Shown here one piece after another: positions 63,251 through 64,000 of a stretch of 64,000 bases of DNA (positions are counted from its first letter, which is position 1; every line of letters begins with the position of its first letter). Position numbers and translations under genes: made by a program. A model generated the notes under the pieces. That model had not been told where the DNA came from. It made no database searches and saw only the letters and a program-made list of their open reading frames with translations. This DNA comes from Bradyrhizobium sp. AZCC 1610 (GTDB lineage: Bacteria; Pseudomonadota; Alphaproteobacteria; Rhizobiales; Xanthobacteraceae): the NCBI RefSeq assembly GCF_036924515.1, contig NZ_JAZHRR010000001.1, forward strand, positions 6,729,001-6,793,000, written 5' to 3'.

Positions 63251-63934
63251 TTAGCCAACGACGCCCTCAACCCACGCCGCAAACCCATTCAGCGCCTCGT
63301 TCATGACTTCGCGATCATTCCGCCCCGAGCTCTTCAGCACATGAAAGGAATGATCGGCGCCCTCAAGCAAATGCAGCGTCGCGCGCGATCCCAGGCTTTT
63401 GACGACAGGCTCGAGCAGACTCAGTTCAGCCAGCGCGTCACGCGTGCCCTGCAGGAACAGCATCGGGATTTTGACATCGGCGAGATGCTTGGCGCGATCG
63501 CTGGAAGGCTTTCCCGCCGGATGCAACGGAAAGCCGAGAAACGCCAGCCCTCGCACGCCGGGCAAGGGTGAAAGCGCCTGTGCCTGCGAGGTCATTCGCC
63601 CGCCGAACGATCGGCCGCCCGCGATCAGCGGCAGCGCGGGAAAGCGTCGACCGGCTTCGGCCACGGCGGCTCGGACCGCGGCGTGTGCAACCTTGGGCGC
63701 ATCGGGGCGCTTGCTGCCTTTTTCCATATAGGGAAATTGATAGCGCAGTGTCGCAATGCCGCGCTCGGCGAGGCCAGCCGCAACTGTCTCCATCGACGCA
63801 TGCGTCATACCCGCGCCGGCGCCGTGCGCGAACATGTAACACGCGCGCGCCTGCGGCGGCTGGATCAGCAAAGCGGAAACCTCCTCATCCGGGCCAACCT
63901 CAATTCGGAGCGATTGCGCGCTAACGGCTGTCAT
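63251..63934 (-). CDS. Small alpha/beta hydrolase (KANL3/Tex30-like)
   Basis: 227 residues. YMFAHGAGAGMTHASME (oxyanion loop), nucleophile elbow GGRSFGGRM (Ser in GRSFGG), LFLQGTRDALAELSLL with a catalytic Asp, and the His in EGADHSFHVLKSSG. This is the arrangement of the Tex30/KANL3-type bacterial hydrolases. Substrate unknown. The tail of the window beyond it has no complete gene. Confidence 0.84.
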   Translation of the reverse strand: MTAVSAQSLRIEVGPDEEVSALLIQPPQARACYMFAHGAGAGMTHASMETVAAGLAERGIATLRYQFPYMEKGSKRPDAPKVAHAAVRAAVAEAGRRFPALPLIAGGRSFGGRMTSQAQALSPLPGVRGLAFLGFPLHPAGKPSSDRAKHLADVKIPMLFLQGTRDALAELSLLEPVVKSLGSRATLHLLEGADHSFHVLKSSGRNDREVMNEALNGFAAWVEGVVG

Positions 63935-64000
63935 ATGATCCGACCAGTATTTATCTGCATGACCGGAACGTTATACTGGAAACGGCCCGGCGAAAGCCGA
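63935..64000 (+). CDS. Possible 5' end of a gene cut by the right edge
   Basis: An open frame starts at ATG 63935 (or 63959) and runs to the edge: MIRPVFICMTGTLYWKRPGE. The only support is that it stays open with no stop; the fragment is too short to judge. It is divergent from the hydrolase gene. Confidence 0.2.
   Translation, partial: MIRPVFICMTGTLYWKRPGESR

Noticed and set aside
1..64000. CRISPR arrays, rRNA and tRNA genes
   Set aside because: No regularly spaced direct repeats and no cloverleaf-like or rRNA-like sequence noticed in the intergenic regions. A covariance-model scan was not possible.

Overview
The window looks like chromosomal DNA of an alphaproteobacterium of the Bradyrhizobium/Rhodopseudomonas type. 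The grounds are the high GC content, the C/G-rich third codon positions, the gene families present (HdeD, creatininase, SitABCD, FMN-type glutamate synthase, two Omp25/OprB-like porins) and at least eight dispersed palindromic repeats of the kind scattered through Bradyrhizobium genomes. I see about 60 protein genes and no rRNA, tRNA or CRISPR array. The organism assignment is an inference from family resemblance; no search was run.

Layout. 1-8 kb: the 5' end of a secreted protein gene cut by the left edge, a His/Gly-rich secreted protein, a CPA1 cation/H+ antiporter, a MscS channel, methionine aminopeptidase, a DUF3616-like secreted protein and a Tat-exported metallo-beta-lactamase-fold hydrolase. 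8.1-14.3 kb: intact radC followed by two cargo blocks, each ending in a copy of the radC 3' end. Block 1 carries a small protein and an RNase Z-like hydrolase. Block 2 carries HdeD, LapA, a patatin phospholipase and a GntP permease. 14.4-17.3 kb: aldo/keto reductase, DUF6064 membrane protein, DUF3237 protein and a divergent TetR regulator. 17.4-22.6 kb: a porin gene (frameshifted) divergent from a sitABCD-type Mn/Fe importer, with three matching 15-bp dyads between them. 22.5-30 kb: ECF sigma factor with YCII partner, AprI/Inh-type inhibitor (frameshifted), a 2-hydroxyacid dehydrogenase coupled to an NMT1-type ABC importer, a divergent creatininase-family amidase and a small secreted protein.

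30.5-44 kb: a fused Omp25-OprB outer-membrane protein with a short leader ORF, a membrane-anchored glutamate-synthase-like protein, ferredoxin-NADP reductase, a coupled ATP-grasp / Mur-ligase pair that resembles a split cyanophycin synthetase, a frameshifted NADP-dependent oxidoreductase and an RND efflux pump. 44.2-53.4 kb: an aromatic-acid catabolic cluster that converges on gentisate (CoA-thioester monooxygenase, aryl-CoA ligase, 3-hydroxybenzoate 6-hydroxylase-like enzyme, MarR regulator, zeta-class GST isomerase, gentisate dioxygenase), followed by an ABC importer. The same 11-bp palindromic box lies upstream of both plus-strand arms of the cluster. 53.5-64 kb: a 168-bp MITE sitting inside one of the palindromic repeats, an FAD oxidoreductase with divergent LysR, aspartate dehydrogenase with enoyl-CoA hydratase, a twin-LTxxQ protein, a PanE-like reductase, biotin synthase, an SDR, a hydantoin-racemase-like protein and a small alpha/beta hydrolase.

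Three genes are broken in the same way, by one extra base in a short G/C run. That pattern suggests consensus error as much as real decay. The most interesting structures are the nested radC 3'-end repeats with cargo, the ATP-grasp/Mur-ligase pair, the porin-sit operator array, the MarR box pair and the MITE with its 10-bp target duplication.
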